64,000 nucleotides of DNA from Bradyrhizobium canariense (GTDB lineage Bacteria; Pseudomonadota; Alphaproteobacteria; Rhizobiales; Xanthobacteraceae), in assembly GCF_900105125.1 (NCBI RefSeq), contig NZ_LT629750.1:4154001-4218000 (forward strand), written 5' to 3'. The notes under the pieces are model-generated. The model did no database searches, had not been told where the DNA came from, and was given only the letters and a program-made list of their open reading frames with translations. Positions 1-9,553 of the stretch are shown piece after piece. A program made the position numbers and the translations under genes. Each line of letters starts with the position of its first letter. Position 1 is the first letter of the stretch.

Positions 1-282
1 AGCAAGATAAATCGGCACCAGGATCGCGAGGGCGAACAGAAATCCGATCAGCAGCTCCCTGCCACGACCAGTGTATTCCGCCGCGTCGCCGTCGACCGAG
101 GTATGCGACCACAAATGACGGCGGATATCGGTGGCAAGCCAAAAACGATAAAAGCCGGCCGTAATGAGTTCAAGGCCGGCGCCACGCTCCACCAACCAGC
201 GAAATTCTCCCCGATCGCCGGAAAACGACACAGGCGTCGACGGCGGCGCCTGATGCGCCGGCACAAAGCTCATCTGATTCAC
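1..282 (-). CDS. DUF898 family (YjgN-like) membrane protein, N-terminal part
   Basis: The minus strand is open for 94 codons from a GTG at 282 to the window edge, so the 3' end is missing. The product has a soluble N-terminus with FSGDRGEF and GFYRFWLATDIRRHLW and ends in the start of a hydrophobic segment (LLIGFLFALAILV). Those motifs are the hallmark of the DUF898/YjgN inner-membrane family, whose function is unknown. The GTG is chosen because a GGGGGTG-type ribosome site lies about 7 bases upstream; an ATG three codons later is the alternative. Nothing is known of its partners here. Confidence 0.75.
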   Translation of the reverse strand, partial: MNQMSFVPAHQAPPSTPVSFSGDRGEFRWLVERGAGLELITAGFYRFWLATDIRRHLWSHTSVDGDAAEYTGRGRELLIGFLFALAILVPIYLA

Positions 283-379
283 GGATCACCCCCTGATCAA
301 CCCCTAAGAGCAGACGAATCTCAATGAAACCACAGATTAGAGATTTGTCGGCTCAAAAGCGATACCGGCTCGACCGGCC

Positions 380-571
380 TCACGCCGATTTCTCGAACAG
401 CTCCCGTCCGATCAGCATGCGCCGGATTTCGCTGGTGCCGGCGCCGATCTCGTAAAGCTTGGCGTCGCGCAATAGCCGCCCGGTCGGATAGTCATTGATA
501 TAGCCGTTGCCGCCCAGCAGCTGGAAGAGAATGGCGCCGGCGGCATCCTCGCGCGTGGTCTAGCCGCGATC
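380..571 (-). pseudogene. Decayed 3' fragment of isovaleryl-CoA dehydrogenase
   Basis: This stretch is a near-copy of the last ~230 bases of the intact gene that ends at 3067. It keeps the C-terminal motifs ([13 protein letters not shown] region, [12 protein letters not shown], final KSA) and a stop at 380. Compared with the intact copy it lacks 39 bases after the QLLGGNGY region, and a C-to-A change turns a GAG codon into TAG. Similarity ends near 571. It cannot encode an enzyme. It forms a direct repeat with 3067-3302 that brackets gltS and the transglutaminase gene. Confidence 0.85.
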
Positions 572-684
572 ACATGTGTCCCGTAGCAAATGGCCGTGAG
601 GCTAAGCGCCTTGGCTTCTTCGGCTGATGACGATCTTGACGGCTCACCATTTCGTAAAATTCCCAAAACTTCGTACGCGTCAAC
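572..684. other. Gap between the pseudogene and gltS
   Basis: I see no gene or clear signal here. The upstream gap 283-379 is likewise empty apart from the promoter region expected for the DUF898 gene. Confidence 0.4.
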
Positions 685-1896
685 TCAGAGAGCGAGAAAG
701 ACCTTGATCGCGATCACATTGATGATGTCGACGAAAAAGGCGGAGACCAGCGGCAGAATGATGAAGGCGTTTGGTGACGGACCGTAGTGCTCAGTCACCG
801 CGGTCATGCTCGCGATCGCGGTCGGCGTCGCGCCAAGGGAAAGACCGGTGAATCCGGCACTCAGGACGGCGGCCTGGTAGTCTCCGCCGAGCAATGGGAA
901 CAGCGCGAGGACGATGAACGCTACGGCCACTACCGCCTGCATAATGACCACGACCAGCAGAGGCCCGGCGATTTCGGCAAGGGTCCAGAGCTGCATGCTC
1001 ATCAACGATATCGTGAGAAACACCGAGAGCGCATAGTCGGAAATGAGCGCCAGTGCCGGCGTGCGCGCGGGCCACGGCAGCCTCGGAAAGATCAGCGGCA
1101 CTGTGTTGGACAGGACGATGCCCATGATAAGGCACGGCACGAAGAGCGGCAGCTTGATACCCATCTCGGTGATGGGCCCGTGCACCAGATATCCAAGGAT
1201 CACGGCAAGATTGACCATGAGCAGCGCGTACATGAAGCTGGACTTGTCGATTGGCGCCGCGTCCGCCTCGGAAGCTGGTTCTTCGGCGCCTGACGCAGCA
1301 ATCCCGGAGACGAGCTTTCGGCGCTCGATCAGAAATTTTGCGACTGGCCCGCCGAGCAGGCTCGCCACTATCAAACCCAGCGTCGCGACCGCCGCACCGG
1401 CTTCGATCGCGGCGGGAAATCCGTGCTCGGCCGCGATCGCGGGCGCCCACGCGATTGTCGTACCATGCCCACCGACGAGAGCGATGGAGCCCATGATCAC
1501 GCCCGCCGCCGAGGGCAGGCCGAACAGCGAAGCACCGAGCGTTCCAACCACGTTCTGCAGGAAGACGAAAATCGTCGTCAGCACGCACAAGACAATCAGC
1601 GCTCTGCCACCGGCGAGCAGATCGGACAACCGGGCGTTGATGCCAACTGCCCCAAAGAAGATGACCAGCAACCTGTCACGCCCGATCATCTCGAAGCCGA
1701 TTGCCCAGCCGGTTGCGGCGTGAAAAACCCACAGGGCAACCGCTGCAAGAAATCCGCCGGTGACCGGCTCCGGGATGTTGTAATTACGAAGAAAGCTGAC
1801 GTTTCGCGTTACGATTACGCCGACGAAATAGAGAACGACACCGAGAGTAAGCGTCAGGAAATCCGGCGCTACAAGCGAATTGGCGGCTGGTGTCAT
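685..1896 (-). CDS. gltS: Sodium/glutamate symporter GltS
   Basis: The 403-residue product is a polytopic membrane protein with about ten hydrophobic segments in two inverted halves, the size of the ESS/GltS family. Family motifs include NIPEPVTGGF near residue 40, GGHGTTIAW near residue 140 in the first pore loop, and GATPTAIASM near residue 365 in the second. The family imports L-glutamate with sodium across the inner membrane. It stands alone on the minus strand, divergent from the transglutaminase gene, with two adjacent palindromes upstream. It lies between two copies of an acyl-CoA dehydrogenase 3' end, which suggests it came in by a recombination event. Confidence 0.92.
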   Translation of the reverse strand: MTPAANSLVAPDFLTLTLGVVLYFVGVIVTRNVSFLRNYNIPEPVTGGFLAAVALWVFHAATGWAIGFEMIGRDRLLVIFFGAVGINARLSDLLAGGRALIVLCVLTTIFVFLQNVVGTLGASLFGLPSAAGVIMGSIALVGGHGTTIAWAPAIAAEHGFPAAIEAGAAVATLGLIVASLLGGPVAKFLIERRKLVSGIAASGAEEPASEADAAPIDKSSFMYALLMVNLAVILGYLVHGPITEMGIKLPLFVPCLIMGIVLSNTVPLIFPRLPWPARTPALALISDYALSVFLTISLMSMQLWTLAEIAGPLLVVVIMQAVVAVAFIVLALFPLLGGDYQAAVLSAGFTGLSLGATPTAIASMTAVTEHYGPSPNAFIILPLVSAFFVDIINVIAIKVFLAL

Positions 1897-1974
1897 GATG
1901 CCCTCGCTCCCGTCGACCGGATTTCGGTCGAGGCCGCGTAGAAGTTTATTTCATTATCGGACCCGTTGATAGTT

Positions 1975-2003
1975 GGCACTCCGGAGTGCCGAAAGCATTT
2001 CGG
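1975..2003. promoter_or_regulatory. Two adjacent palindromes upstream of gltS
   Basis: Bases 1975-1990 form a perfect 8+8 palindrome (GGCACTCC/GGAGTGCC). It is followed at 1989-2003 by CCGAAA-gca-TTTCGG. They lie 79-107 bases upstream of the gltS start in the divergent region. A regulator site is plausible, but no regulator gene is adjacent. Confidence 0.4.
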
Positions 2004-2140
2004 CAGCCGATGATGTCTATCGCCCTCTCGCCGGCCGGCGGCTATGCTGCGCAAACGCGGGATCATGTTCTGACAGCGTGCCGCCAGTCGCCACCAGGCA
2101 CCACCGTATTCCATTCTCGTTCGGCAGAAGGAACCGCATC

Positions 2141-2995
2141 ATGAAACGCATCCGCATCATTCATAAGACAGAGTATTTTTACAATCAGCCCGTCACATTT
2201 GGACCCCATCGAGCGATGATGCGGCCCCGCGAGGGGCACGATGCTCATATCGCGAGAGCGCGCGTTAATGTCGAGCCGAAAGCGGAAGTGAGTTGGCTGC
2301 GCGACGTCTACGATAATTCCATCGCCATTCTCACCTTCGAAGGGAAATCCGACAAGCTCAGCCTCGCAAGCGAAGTGGACGTCGATCTTTACCACGACGC
2401 CCTCAACGAATGGCCTATCTCGCCGTATGCCCGTTCTTTCCCATTCCAATACCCTCCGGAAGAGCACATCGATCTGATGGTGTATCGCCTGCCGAGCTAT
2501 CCCTACGATGGGCCGATACTAAACAAATGGCTGCGGGATCTTTATCAGCCCGGTCAAGTCATCGATACGATCGATCTCCTGAGCGATCTGAATACGCACA
2601 TTTACCGGTCATTTAAATACGATTCCCGTGACGCGCTTGGGGTTCAGCTGCCGAACGAGACGCTCACGCGCGGCAGCGGGACGTGCCGCGACTTCGCGGT
2701 GTTTATGATGGAGGCTGCCCGCTATTGGGGATTTGGCGCGCGATTTGTCACCGGTTATATCCAAATGGCCGAGGGACAGCATGGCGCCACTCACGCCTGG
2801 ACCGAGATCTACATCCCCGGCGCGGGATGGCGCGGCTTCGATCCCACAAACAACAAGCTCGTTAGCAGCGAACATATCCCCGTCGCCGTGTCGCGCGAGC
2901 AGGAGAAGGCTTCTCCGCTGTCCGGTTCATGGGAGGGCCCGTCAGACGCCTTCGACCGGATGACCGTCTCGGTGCAGGTCGTGGAAGCGCCGTAA
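2141..2995 (+). CDS. Transglutaminase-like cysteine protease family protein
   Basis: The 284-residue product has the bacterial transglutaminase N-terminal beta domain (residues 1-80, starting KRIRIIHKTEYFY) and a transglutaminase core. The triad is visible: Cys182 in GTCRDFA, His218 in THAW and Asp234 in FDPT. Members act as peptidases or amide-modifying enzymes, and the substrate here is unknown. The ATG at 2141 is preferred because AGAAGGAA lies just upstream and the N-terminal domain begins there; an in-frame start at 1973 would add unrelated sequence. Codon use is less GC-biased than in the neighbours, consistent with acquisition. Confidence 0.85.
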   Translation: MKRIRIIHKTEYFYNQPVTFGPHRAMMRPREGHDAHIARARVNVEPKAEVSWLRDVYDNSIAILTFEGKSDKLSLASEVDVDLYHDALNEWPISPYARSFPFQYPPEEHIDLMVYRLPSYPYDGPILNKWLRDLYQPGQVIDTIDLLSDLNTHIYRSFKYDSRDALGVQLPNETLTRGSGTCRDFAVFMMEAARYWGFGARFVTGYIQMAEGQHGATHAWTEIYIPGAGWRGFDPTNNKLVSSEHIPVAVSREQEKASPLSGSWEGPSDAFDRMTVSVQVVEAP

Positions 2996-3066
2996 CGCCA
3001 ATCGCTTCCGCGGCGGGGCTGCCGAACATGATCCAAGACTTGCCGAATCGAAATCTCGCATTGGCC

Positions 3067-4239
3067 TTATGCGGATTTCTCGAACAGCTCCCGCCCGATC
3101 AGCATGCGCCGGATTTCGCTGGTGCCGGCGCCGATCTCGTAGAGCTTGGCGTCACGCAGCAGCCGCCCGGTCGGATAGTCATTGATATAGCCGTTGCCGC
3201 CGAGCAGCTGGATGGCGTCGAGCGCGCATTGCGTCGCCTTCTCGGAGGCATAGAGAATGGCGCCGGCCGCATCCTCGCGCGTGGTCTCGCCGCGATCGCA
3301 GGCTTTCGCCACCGCGTAGACATAGGCGCGGGAGGCGTTCATCGTGGTGTACATGTCGGCGATCTTGCCCTGCACCAGCTGGAAGGTGCCGATCGGCTGG
3401 CCGAACTGTTTTCTCTCGTGCACATAGGGCATCACCACATCCATGCACGCCTGCATGATGCCGAGCGGACCTGCGGCCAGCACCGCACGTTCGTAGTCGA
3501 GGCCCGACATCAGCACGTTGACGCCGCGGCCGACCTCGCTCAGCACGTTCTCTTCCGGCACTTCGCAATTCTCGAATACCAGCTCGCAGGTATCGGAACC
3601 ACGCATGCCGAGCTTGTCGAGCTTCTGAGCGGTCGAAAACCCTTTCATGCCCTTTTCGATGATGAAGGCGGTGATGCCGCGCGGGCCGGCGGCCGCATCG
3701 GTCTTGGCATAGACCACCAGTGTATCGGCGACGGGACCGTTGGTGATCCACATCTTGCTGCCGTTGATGACGTAACGGTCGCCCTTCTTCTCGGCGCGGG
3801 TCGCCATCGACACGACGTCGGAGCCCGCGTTCGGCTCTGACATTGCCAGCGATCCGACGTGCTCGCCGGAAATCAGCTTTGGCAGATATTTACGTTTCTG
3901 TTTCTCGTTGCCGTTGCGGCGCAGCTGATTGACGCAAAGATTCGAATGCGCGCCATAGGACAGCCCTACCGCCGCCGAGGCGCGCGATATTTCCTCGACC
4001 GCGATGCAATGCTCGAGATAGCCCAGTCCCGATCCGCCATACTCCTCCTCGACCGTAATCCCGTGCAGGCCGAGCGCGCCGATCTTCGGCCACAGGTCGC
4101 GGGGGAATTGGTTGCTTTTGTCGATTTCGGCGGCCCGCGGCGCGATCTCATCGGACGAGAAGCTTTGGACGGTTTCGCGGATCGCGTCGGCGGTTTCGCC
4201 GAGATCGAAATTGAACGTCCGATGCGCGTTGGGGATCAT
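3067..4239 (-). CDS. ivd: Isovaleryl-CoA dehydrogenase
   Basis: The 390-residue acyl-CoA dehydrogenase has the family's length and order: an N-terminal helical domain, a middle beta domain ([15 protein letters not shown]), and a C-terminal helical domain with [11 protein letters not shown] and [12 protein letters not shown]. The Glu in the [12 protein letters not shown] segment sits where isovaleryl-CoA dehydrogenases place their catalytic base, unlike most acyl-CoA dehydrogenases. The enzyme oxidises isovaleryl-CoA to 3-methylcrotonyl-CoA in leucine breakdown and passes electrons to ETF. The ATG at 4239 is preferred over a longer frame because CGGAGG lies about 7 bases upstream. The usual leucine-pathway partners are not in view. 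Confidence 0.9.
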   Translation of the reverse strand: MIPNAHRTFNFDLGETADAIRETVQSFSSDEIAPRAAEIDKSNQFPRDLWPKIGALGLHGITVEEEYGGSGLGYLEHCIAVEEISRASAAVGLSYGAHSNLCVNQLRRNGNEKQKRKYLPKLISGEHVGSLAMSEPNAGSDVVSMATRAEKKGDRYVINGSKMWITNGPVADTLVVYAKTDAAAGPRGITAFIIEKGMKGFSTAQKLDKLGMRGSDTCELVFENCEVPEENVLSEVGRGVNVLMSGLDYERAVLAAGPLGIMQACMDVVMPYVHERKQFGQPIGTFQLVQGKIADMYTTMNASRAYVYAVAKACDRGETTREDAAGAILYASEKATQCALDAIQLLGGNGYINDYPTGRLLRDAKLYEIGAGTSEIRRMLIGRELFEKSA

Positions 4240-4476
4240 GGTGGCCTCCGGGCAGATCATGCGGCTTATCGCGCGCACAGCCTTATGCGTTGCAAATAAG
4301 CTTGTCACGGGCCGGCGGCCCTGAGAAGGGGGCGCGAGCAGGACCCGGGCCGGATCGGCGCCGCAATGCCGCAGAAATGCGTCAAACTCTCGCTTGCTCT
4401 GGCGCGGGTAACGGGTTGTAATTCGATTCAATCACCGCCCGAACCAACGGAAGCGGAACCATCAGGGAGCCGATCC
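4240..4476. promoter_or_regulatory. Divergent promoter region, ivd / CYP153 pair
   Basis: This 237-base gap serves both the ivd gene and the first CYP153 gene. Only short palindromes (GGGCC-ggc-GGCCC) are visible and no operator can be assigned. Open frames crossing it lack ribosome sites. Confidence 0.4.
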
Positions 4477-5763
4477 ATGCACGGGACCATCGAAGCCGTC
4501 CAAAGCGTCAGTCAAAAGGCCGCCCAAGAAAACGCCGCGCAAGAGCAGGCGTTTTCGTTGCCGCTCGACCAATTTAATCCAGGAGATCCCGAACTGTTTC
4601 GCTCCGATACGCACTGGCCGTATTTCGACCGGCTGCGCAAGGAAGAGCCGATCCATTACTGCAGGGATAGCATGTTCGGCCCGTATTGGTCGGTCACCAA
4701 ATACAACGACATCATGGAGATCGAAACCAACCATTCGATGTTCTCCTCGGCGGCGCTGCTCGGCGGCATAACCATCCGCGATGTCGCACCCGACCTGCGT
4801 CGCGAAAGCTTCATTGCGATGGATCAGCCGCGTCACAGCGCGCAGCGCAAGACCGTCGCGCCGATGTTCACCCCAACCCATCTTGACCAGCTCGCGATCA
4901 ATATCCGCAAGCGATCCGCCGAATGCCTGGACAATCTGCCAAAGAACGAGGTGTTCGACTGGGTCGATCAGGTCTCGATCGAACTGACCACGCAGATGCT
5001 CGCCGTGCTGTTCGACTTCCCCTGGGAAGACCGCCGCAAGCTGACGCGCTGGTCCGACGTCGCAACAACGCTTCCTGGTCCGGATGGCCTGGTTGCGACG
5101 GAGGAAGAGCGGCAGGCCGAACTGCTGGAATGCGCGACGTATTTCGGGAGGCTGTGGAAGGAACGCATCAACCAGCCGCCGAAGAGCGATCTGTTGTCGA
5201 TGATGGCGCACAGCGAAGCCACGCGCGACATCGATCCGAAGAATTTCCTCGGTAACCTGATCCTGCTGATCGTCGGAGGCAACGATACCACCCGCAACAC
5301 ATTGTCGGGCAGCGTCTATGCGTTAAGCAAAAATCCGGATCAATACAGAAAGCTGCGGGAAAATCCCGAACTGATCGATAGTTTCGTGCCGGAGGTGATC
5401 CGCTGGCAGACGCCGTTGGCGCATATGCGCCGGACCGCGCTCCAGGACATCGAGTTCCGCGGCAAGAAGTTCAAAAAAGGCGACAAGGTCGTGATGTGGT
5501 ACGTCTCGGGGAACCGCGACGAAGAGGTCATCGATCGTCCCTATGAGTTCATCATCGACCGGGCCCGTCCGCGCACCCACCTCTCCTTCGGCTTCGGTAT
5601 CCATCGTTGCGTCGGCATCAGGCTTGCTGAGCTGCAACTGAGGATCATCTGGGAAGAAATCATGAAGCGGTTCGACAATATTGAAGTGGTTGGCGAACCC
5701 AAGCGGGTATATTCGAGTTTCGTTAAGGGGTATGAATCATTGCCGGTGCGAATCCCCGGCTGA
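4477..5763 (+). CDS. Cytochrome P450, CYP153 family (first of a tandem pair)
   Basis: The 428-residue soluble P450 carries GGNDTTRN in helix I, EVIR (ExxR) in helix K and the haem loop FGFGIHRCVG with Cys378 as axial ligand. Segments such as MFGPYWSVTKYNDIM, LSMMAHSEATR, MWYVSGNRDEE and the C-terminal GYESLPVRI match the CYP153 group, which terminally hydroxylates alkanes and alkyl chains. This subfamily call is from remembered family sequence. ATG 4477 has AGGGAGC upstream. No ferredoxin or ferredoxin reductase gene is in the window, so electron partners must be elsewhere. The next gene is a close paralogue 60 bases downstream. Confidence 0.88.
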   Translation: MHGTIEAVQSVSQKAAQENAAQEQAFSLPLDQFNPGDPELFRSDTHWPYFDRLRKEEPIHYCRDSMFGPYWSVTKYNDIMEIETNHSMFSSAALLGGITIRDVAPDLRRESFIAMDQPRHSAQRKTVAPMFTPTHLDQLAINIRKRSAECLDNLPKNEVFDWVDQVSIELTTQMLAVLFDFPWEDRRKLTRWSDVATTLPGPDGLVATEEERQAELLECATYFGRLWKERINQPPKSDLLSMMAHSEATRDIDPKNFLGNLILLIVGGNDTTRNTLSGSVYALSKNPDQYRKLRENPELIDSFVPEVIRWQTPLAHMRRTALQDIEFRGKKFKKGDKVVMWYVSGNRDEEVIDRPYEFIIDRARPRTHLSFGFGIHRCVGIRLAELQLRIIWEEIMKRFDNIEVVGEPKRVYSSFVKGYESLPVRIPG

Positions 5764-5823
5764 CGCGCGGGGGACGACAAGCAAGTCGCGCCGGGGACGA
5801 CAAGGACTTAGGACCGATCGAGA

Positions 5824-7098
5824 ATGAACATTCAGACTACGGTCAGAGCCGATAAGGCCGAGCTTCAGCGGCTCGCCCGCGAGGAAGCCTACGCCACACC
5901 GCTGAAGGATTTTCACCCGGGCGCGCCGCGCCTGTTCCAGAATGACACGCTGTGGCCCTGGTTCGAGCGGCTGCGCAGGGAAGAGCCGGTGCATTATTGC
6001 ACCAACGCGCCGATCGAGCCTTATTGGTCGGTCACCAAATATAACGACATCATGCATGTCGATACCAATCACGGCATCTTCTCTTCCGATGTCGGCTTGG
6101 GCGGCATTTCGATCCGTGACGTGCCGCCGGGTTATGACTGGCCGAGTTTCATCGCGATGGACCAGCCGCGGCACGGCGCCCAACGCAAGACCGTGTCTCC
6201 GATGTTCACGCCTGATCATCTGGACCAGCTCGCGGTTCTGATCCGCGAGCGCGCCGGTCGGGTGCTCGACGCCTTGCCGCGCAACGAGACCTTCGATTTC
6301 GTCGATCGGGTGTCGATCGAACTGACCACGCAGATGCTGGCGACGCTGTTCGACTTCCCCTGGGAAGAGCGGCGCAAGCTGACACGCTGGTCCGACGTCT
6401 CAACCGCCCTGCCGAAGAGCATGATCGTCGAATCCGCCGAGCAGCGCCGGGCCGAGATGGACGAGTGTGCGGCCTATTTTGCTAGGCTCTGGAACGAGCG
6501 GGTCAATGCCGAGCCGAGAAACGACCTGATCTCGATGATGGCCCACAGCGATGCGACGCGGCACATGGATCCCGACAATCTGATGGGCAATATCATCCTG
6601 TTGATCGTCGGCGGCAACGACACCACCCGCAATACCATGAGCGGATCGGTGCTGGCGTTGAACGAAAACCCCGACCAATATCGGAAACTGCGCGACAACC
6701 CTGATCTGATCGATTCCATGGTGCCGGAAGTCATCCGCTGGCAGACGCCGCTGGCGCACATGCGGCGCACCGCGCTGGTCGATACCGAACTCGGCGGCAA
6801 GACCATCCGCAGGGGTGACCGCGTCGTGATGTGGTACGTCTCGGGCAATCGCGACGAAGAGGCGATCGAGAACCCCAACGACTTCATCATCGATCGGCCC
6901 CGCCCGCGCACCCATCTGTCGTTCGGCTTCGGCATCCACCGTTGCGTCGGCATGCGGCTTGCCGAACTGCAGCTAAGGATCGTCTGGCAGGAGATGCTGA
7001 AACGGTTCGACAAGATCGAGGTGGTTGGCGAGCCGAAGCGGGTCTATTCCAGCTTCGTGAGGGGCTACGAGTCCCTGCCGGTCCGCATTCCGGCCTGA
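5824..7098 (+). CDS. Cytochrome P450, CYP153 family (second of a tandem pair)
   Basis: The 424-residue product aligns with the preceding P450 along its whole length. It has the same helix I (GGNDTTRN), ExxR (EVIRW) and haem loop (Cys374 in FGFGIHRCVG) and the same GYESLPVRI ending. The N-terminus and the region after residue 30 differ most, suggesting a tandem duplication that diverged in substrate entry. Terminal hydroxylation of an alkyl chain is the expected activity. AGGA lies upstream of ATG 5824. A 12-base GGGGACGACAAG motif occurs twice in the short gap between the two genes, so they are probably co-transcribed. Confidence 0.88.
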   Translation: MNIQTTVRADKAELQRLAREEAYATPLKDFHPGAPRLFQNDTLWPWFERLRREEPVHYCTNAPIEPYWSVTKYNDIMHVDTNHGIFSSDVGLGGISIRDVPPGYDWPSFIAMDQPRHGAQRKTVSPMFTPDHLDQLAVLIRERAGRVLDALPRNETFDFVDRVSIELTTQMLATLFDFPWEERRKLTRWSDVSTALPKSMIVESAEQRRAEMDECAAYFARLWNERVNAEPRNDLISMMAHSDATRHMDPDNLMGNIILLIVGGNDTTRNTMSGSVLALNENPDQYRKLRDNPDLIDSMVPEVIRWQTPLAHMRRTALVDTELGGKTIRRGDRVVMWYVSGNRDEEAIENPNDFIIDRPRPRTHLSFGFGIHRCVGMRLAELQLRIVWQEMLKRFDKIEVVGEPKRVYSSFVRGYESLPVRIPA

Positions 7099-7246
7099 GC
7101 AGACCAGCACTGTAAATATCGGGCTTGACCCTCCGGAGGCTCGGAAGTCATGACAGCGCAGGGTTCCCCCCGCGCTACAGGCCTCGTATCATCACCGCCC
7201 AGACCGAATGGGCCAAACCCGTCCTCGTCTCACCAACCGAGTTCCG

Positions 7247-8413
7247 ATGACCGCCATAGAACAAGACGATTATGCCGATATCCGCGACGCCGTCGCCAAG
7301 CTATGCGCCCAGTTCCCCGGCGAATATTGGCGCAAGCTCGATCGCGAAATGGCCTACCCCAGCGCCTTCGTCGATGCGCTGACGCAAGCCGGCTATCTCT
7401 CGGTCTTGATCCCCGAAGAATATGGCGGCGCCGGGCTGAAACTATCCGCCGCGACCGCGATCCTCGAAGAAATCCACCGTGCTGGATGCAATGCCGGCGC
7501 CTGCCACGCCCAGATGTATACCATGGGCACGCTGCTGCGGCACGGCAGCGACGCGCAGAAGGCAAAATGGCTGCCGAAGATTGCCAGTGGTGAATTGCGG
7601 TTGCAGGCATTCGGTGTCACCGAGCCGACCAGCGGCACCGATACCTCGTCGCTGAAGACCTTTGCCAAACGCGAGGGCAACGAAGGCTATATCGTCAACG
7701 GCCAGAAGATCTGGACCAGCCGCGCGCAATATTCCGACCTGATGATCCTTCTGGCGCGCACCACGCCAAAGGATCAGGCACGGAAGCGCACCGATGGCCT
7801 CTCCGTGTTCATCGTCGATATGCGGGAAGCAAGAAATAACGGGCTCGAGATCAGGCCGATCCGAACCATGATGAATCACTCCACCACGGAGGTCTTCTTC
7901 ACCGACATGAAGGTGCCGGCGGAAAACCTGATTGGCGAAGAAGGAAAAGGCTTTCGCTACATCCTCTCCGGCATGAATACCGAGCGTATCCTGATCTCGG
8001 CCGAGTGTATCGGCGACGCCAAATGGTTCATCGCGAAGGCCACCGCCTACGCCAAGGAGCGTGCGGTGTTCGGCCGCCCGATCGGCCAGAACCAGGGCAT
8101 TCAATTTCCGATCGCCAAAGCCTATGCATCGATGCGCGCCGCCGAGCTGATGGTGAAGGAAGCCACTCGCAAATACGAGGCCGGGCTCGACTGCGGCGCG
8201 GAGGCCAATATCGCCAAGATGCTGGCGGCCGATGCTGCCTGGGAGGCAGCCAATGCCTGCATCCAGACTTTTGGCGGCTTCGGCTTTGCCGAGGAATACG
8301 ACGTCGAGCGCAAGTTCCGCGAGACGCGGCTTTATCAGGTCGCGCCGATCTCGACCAACCTCATTCTGTCGTTCGTGGCCGAGCATGTGCTCGGCATGCC
8401 CCGCTCCTACTGA
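7247..8413 (+). CDS. Acyl-CoA dehydrogenase family protein
   Basis: The 388-residue flavoprotein has the three acyl-CoA dehydrogenase domains: IPEEYGGAG near residue 50, FGVTEPTSGTDTS near 125 (FAD and substrate loop), MNTERILISAE near 240 where the base Glu lies, and the dimer segment FGGFGFAEEYDVER near 345. It should desaturate an acyl-CoA using ETF; the substrate cannot be read from sequence. It heads a tight group with a CoA-transferase 9 bases downstream and an HTD2-like hydratase, so it probably handles the acyl-CoA made by that transferase. The start at 7247 lacks a strong ribosome site; 7208 is an alternative. Confidence 0.85.
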   Translation: MTAIEQDDYADIRDAVAKLCAQFPGEYWRKLDREMAYPSAFVDALTQAGYLSVLIPEEYGGAGLKLSAATAILEEIHRAGCNAGACHAQMYTMGTLLRHGSDAQKAKWLPKIASGELRLQAFGVTEPTSGTDTSSLKTFAKREGNEGYIVNGQKIWTSRAQYSDLMILLARTTPKDQARKRTDGLSVFIVDMREARNNGLEIRPIRTMMNHSTTEVFFTDMKVPAENLIGEEGKGFRYILSGMNTERILISAECIGDAKWFIAKATAYAKERAVFGRPIGQNQGIQFPIAKAYASMRAAELMVKEATRKYEAGLDCGAEANIAKMLAADAAWEAANACIQTFGGFGFAEEYDVERKFRETRLYQVAPISTNLILSFVAEHVLGMPRSY

Positions 8414-8422
8414 GAACTTAAG

Positions 8423-9553
8423 ATGCTGCCGCTTGAAGGAATAACCGTCATCGCCGTTGAACAGGCGGTCGCTGCGCCGTTCTGCAGCTCACGGCTTGCG
8501 GATGCCGGCGCCCACGTCATCAAGATCGAACGGCCGGAAGGCGATTTTGCCCGCGGATACGATGCCGCGGCGAAAGGACAGAGCAGCTATTTCGTCTGGC
8601 TCAACCGCGGCAAGGATTCGGTGGTTGTCGATCTCGCCACCAAAGAAGGCCGCGCAGGCCTGGAGGAACTCATCGCCGGTGCGGACGTATTGCTGCAAAA
8701 CCTCAAACCCGGCTCGATGGACAAGCTCGGCTTCTCGCTGGAACGTTTGAAGAAGGATTATCCGGCGCTGATCTGCTGCACCATCACGGGTTATGGCGAC
8801 GACGGCCCCTATGCCCACCGCAAGGCCTATGATCTCCTGATCCAGGCCGAAAGCGGGCTCGCCTCGATCACGGGTGGTCCGGACGGTCCCTCGCGCGTCG
8901 GTCTTTCCATCGTCGATATCGCCACCGGCGCCACCGCGCATGCCGCCATCCTCGAAGCGCTGATCGCGCGAGGACGCACCGGCAAAGGTGCGGATATCCG
9001 GATTTCGATGTTCGACGTGATGGCCGACTGGCTGACGGTACCGCTTCTTAATTCGGAAGCCGGCAATCCGCCGAAACGAATGGGCCTCGCCCATCCCTCC
9101 ATCGCGCCATACGGGGTGTTCAGCTCGAAGGACGGTAAGGGCATTCTGATTTCGATCCAGAGCGAGCGCGAATGGAAAAAGCTTTGCACTGAGGTCCTGG
9201 ACCAGCCCGACCTGCCGAATGATGTCAGGTTTTCCAACATGGTCGAGCGCGTTCGCAACCGGCAGCTCACCGACAAGACCGTCGGCGACAGCTTTGCGAC
9301 ACTGACCCGTGACGAGCTGCTGAAGCGGCTATCCGACTCCGACATCGCGTTTGCCGAAGTCAACACCATGGCCGACCTTGCTGATCATCCGCATCTGCGC
9401 CGCATCGAAGTTAATACCCCGGCGGGACCGGTCGCCTATCCCGCTCCTGCTGCGATCGTCGTCGACCAGCCGCGTCACTACGGTGCCGTGCCCGGTATCG
9501 GCGATCACCCCGGCATGTCCAAAACTCCTCGCGTCCGGATCCAAACGTCATGA
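8423..9553 (+). CDS. CaiB/BaiF family III CoA-transferase
   Basis: The 376-residue product has the family III CoA-transferase fold markers: VIAVEQAVAAPFCSSRLADAGA at the start, VIKIERPEGDFAR near residue 35, LNRGKDSVVVDL near 62 and TGYGDDGPYAHRKAYD near 130, where the catalytic Asp is expected. Such enzymes move CoA between carboxylic acids through a mixed anhydride on that Asp. The acceptor acid is unknown. It sits between an acyl-CoA dehydrogenase and an HTD2-like hydratase with a 4-base ATGA overlap to the latter, indicating one operon that activates and then oxidises or hydrates an acid. Confidence 0.88.
   Translation: MLPLEGITVIAVEQAVAAPFCSSRLADAGAHVIKIERPEGDFARGYDAAAKGQSSYFVWLNRGKDSVVVDLATKEGRAGLEELIAGADVLLQNLKPGSMDKLGFSLERLKKDYPALICCTITGYGDDGPYAHRKAYDLLIQAESGLASITGGPDGPSRVGLSIVDIATGATAHAAILEALIARGRTGKGADIRISMFDVMADWLTVPLLNSEAGNPPKRMGLAHPSIAPYGVFSSKDGKGILISIQSEREWKKLCTEVLDQPDLPNDVRFSNMVERVRNRQLTDKTVGDSFATLTRDELLKRLSDSDIAFAEVNTMADLADHPHLRRIEVNTPAGPVAYPAPAAIVVDQPRHYGAVPGIGDHPGMSKTPRVRIQTS

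Noticed and set aside
380..571. A short functional gene from the acyl-CoA dehydrogenase fragment
   Set aside because: An internal stop, a 39-base deletion and the loss of the N-terminal two thirds rule out function.
2929..3840. 303-codon plus-strand frame opposite ivd
   Set aside because: Shadow of the acyl-CoA dehydrogenase; biased composition and no ribosome site.
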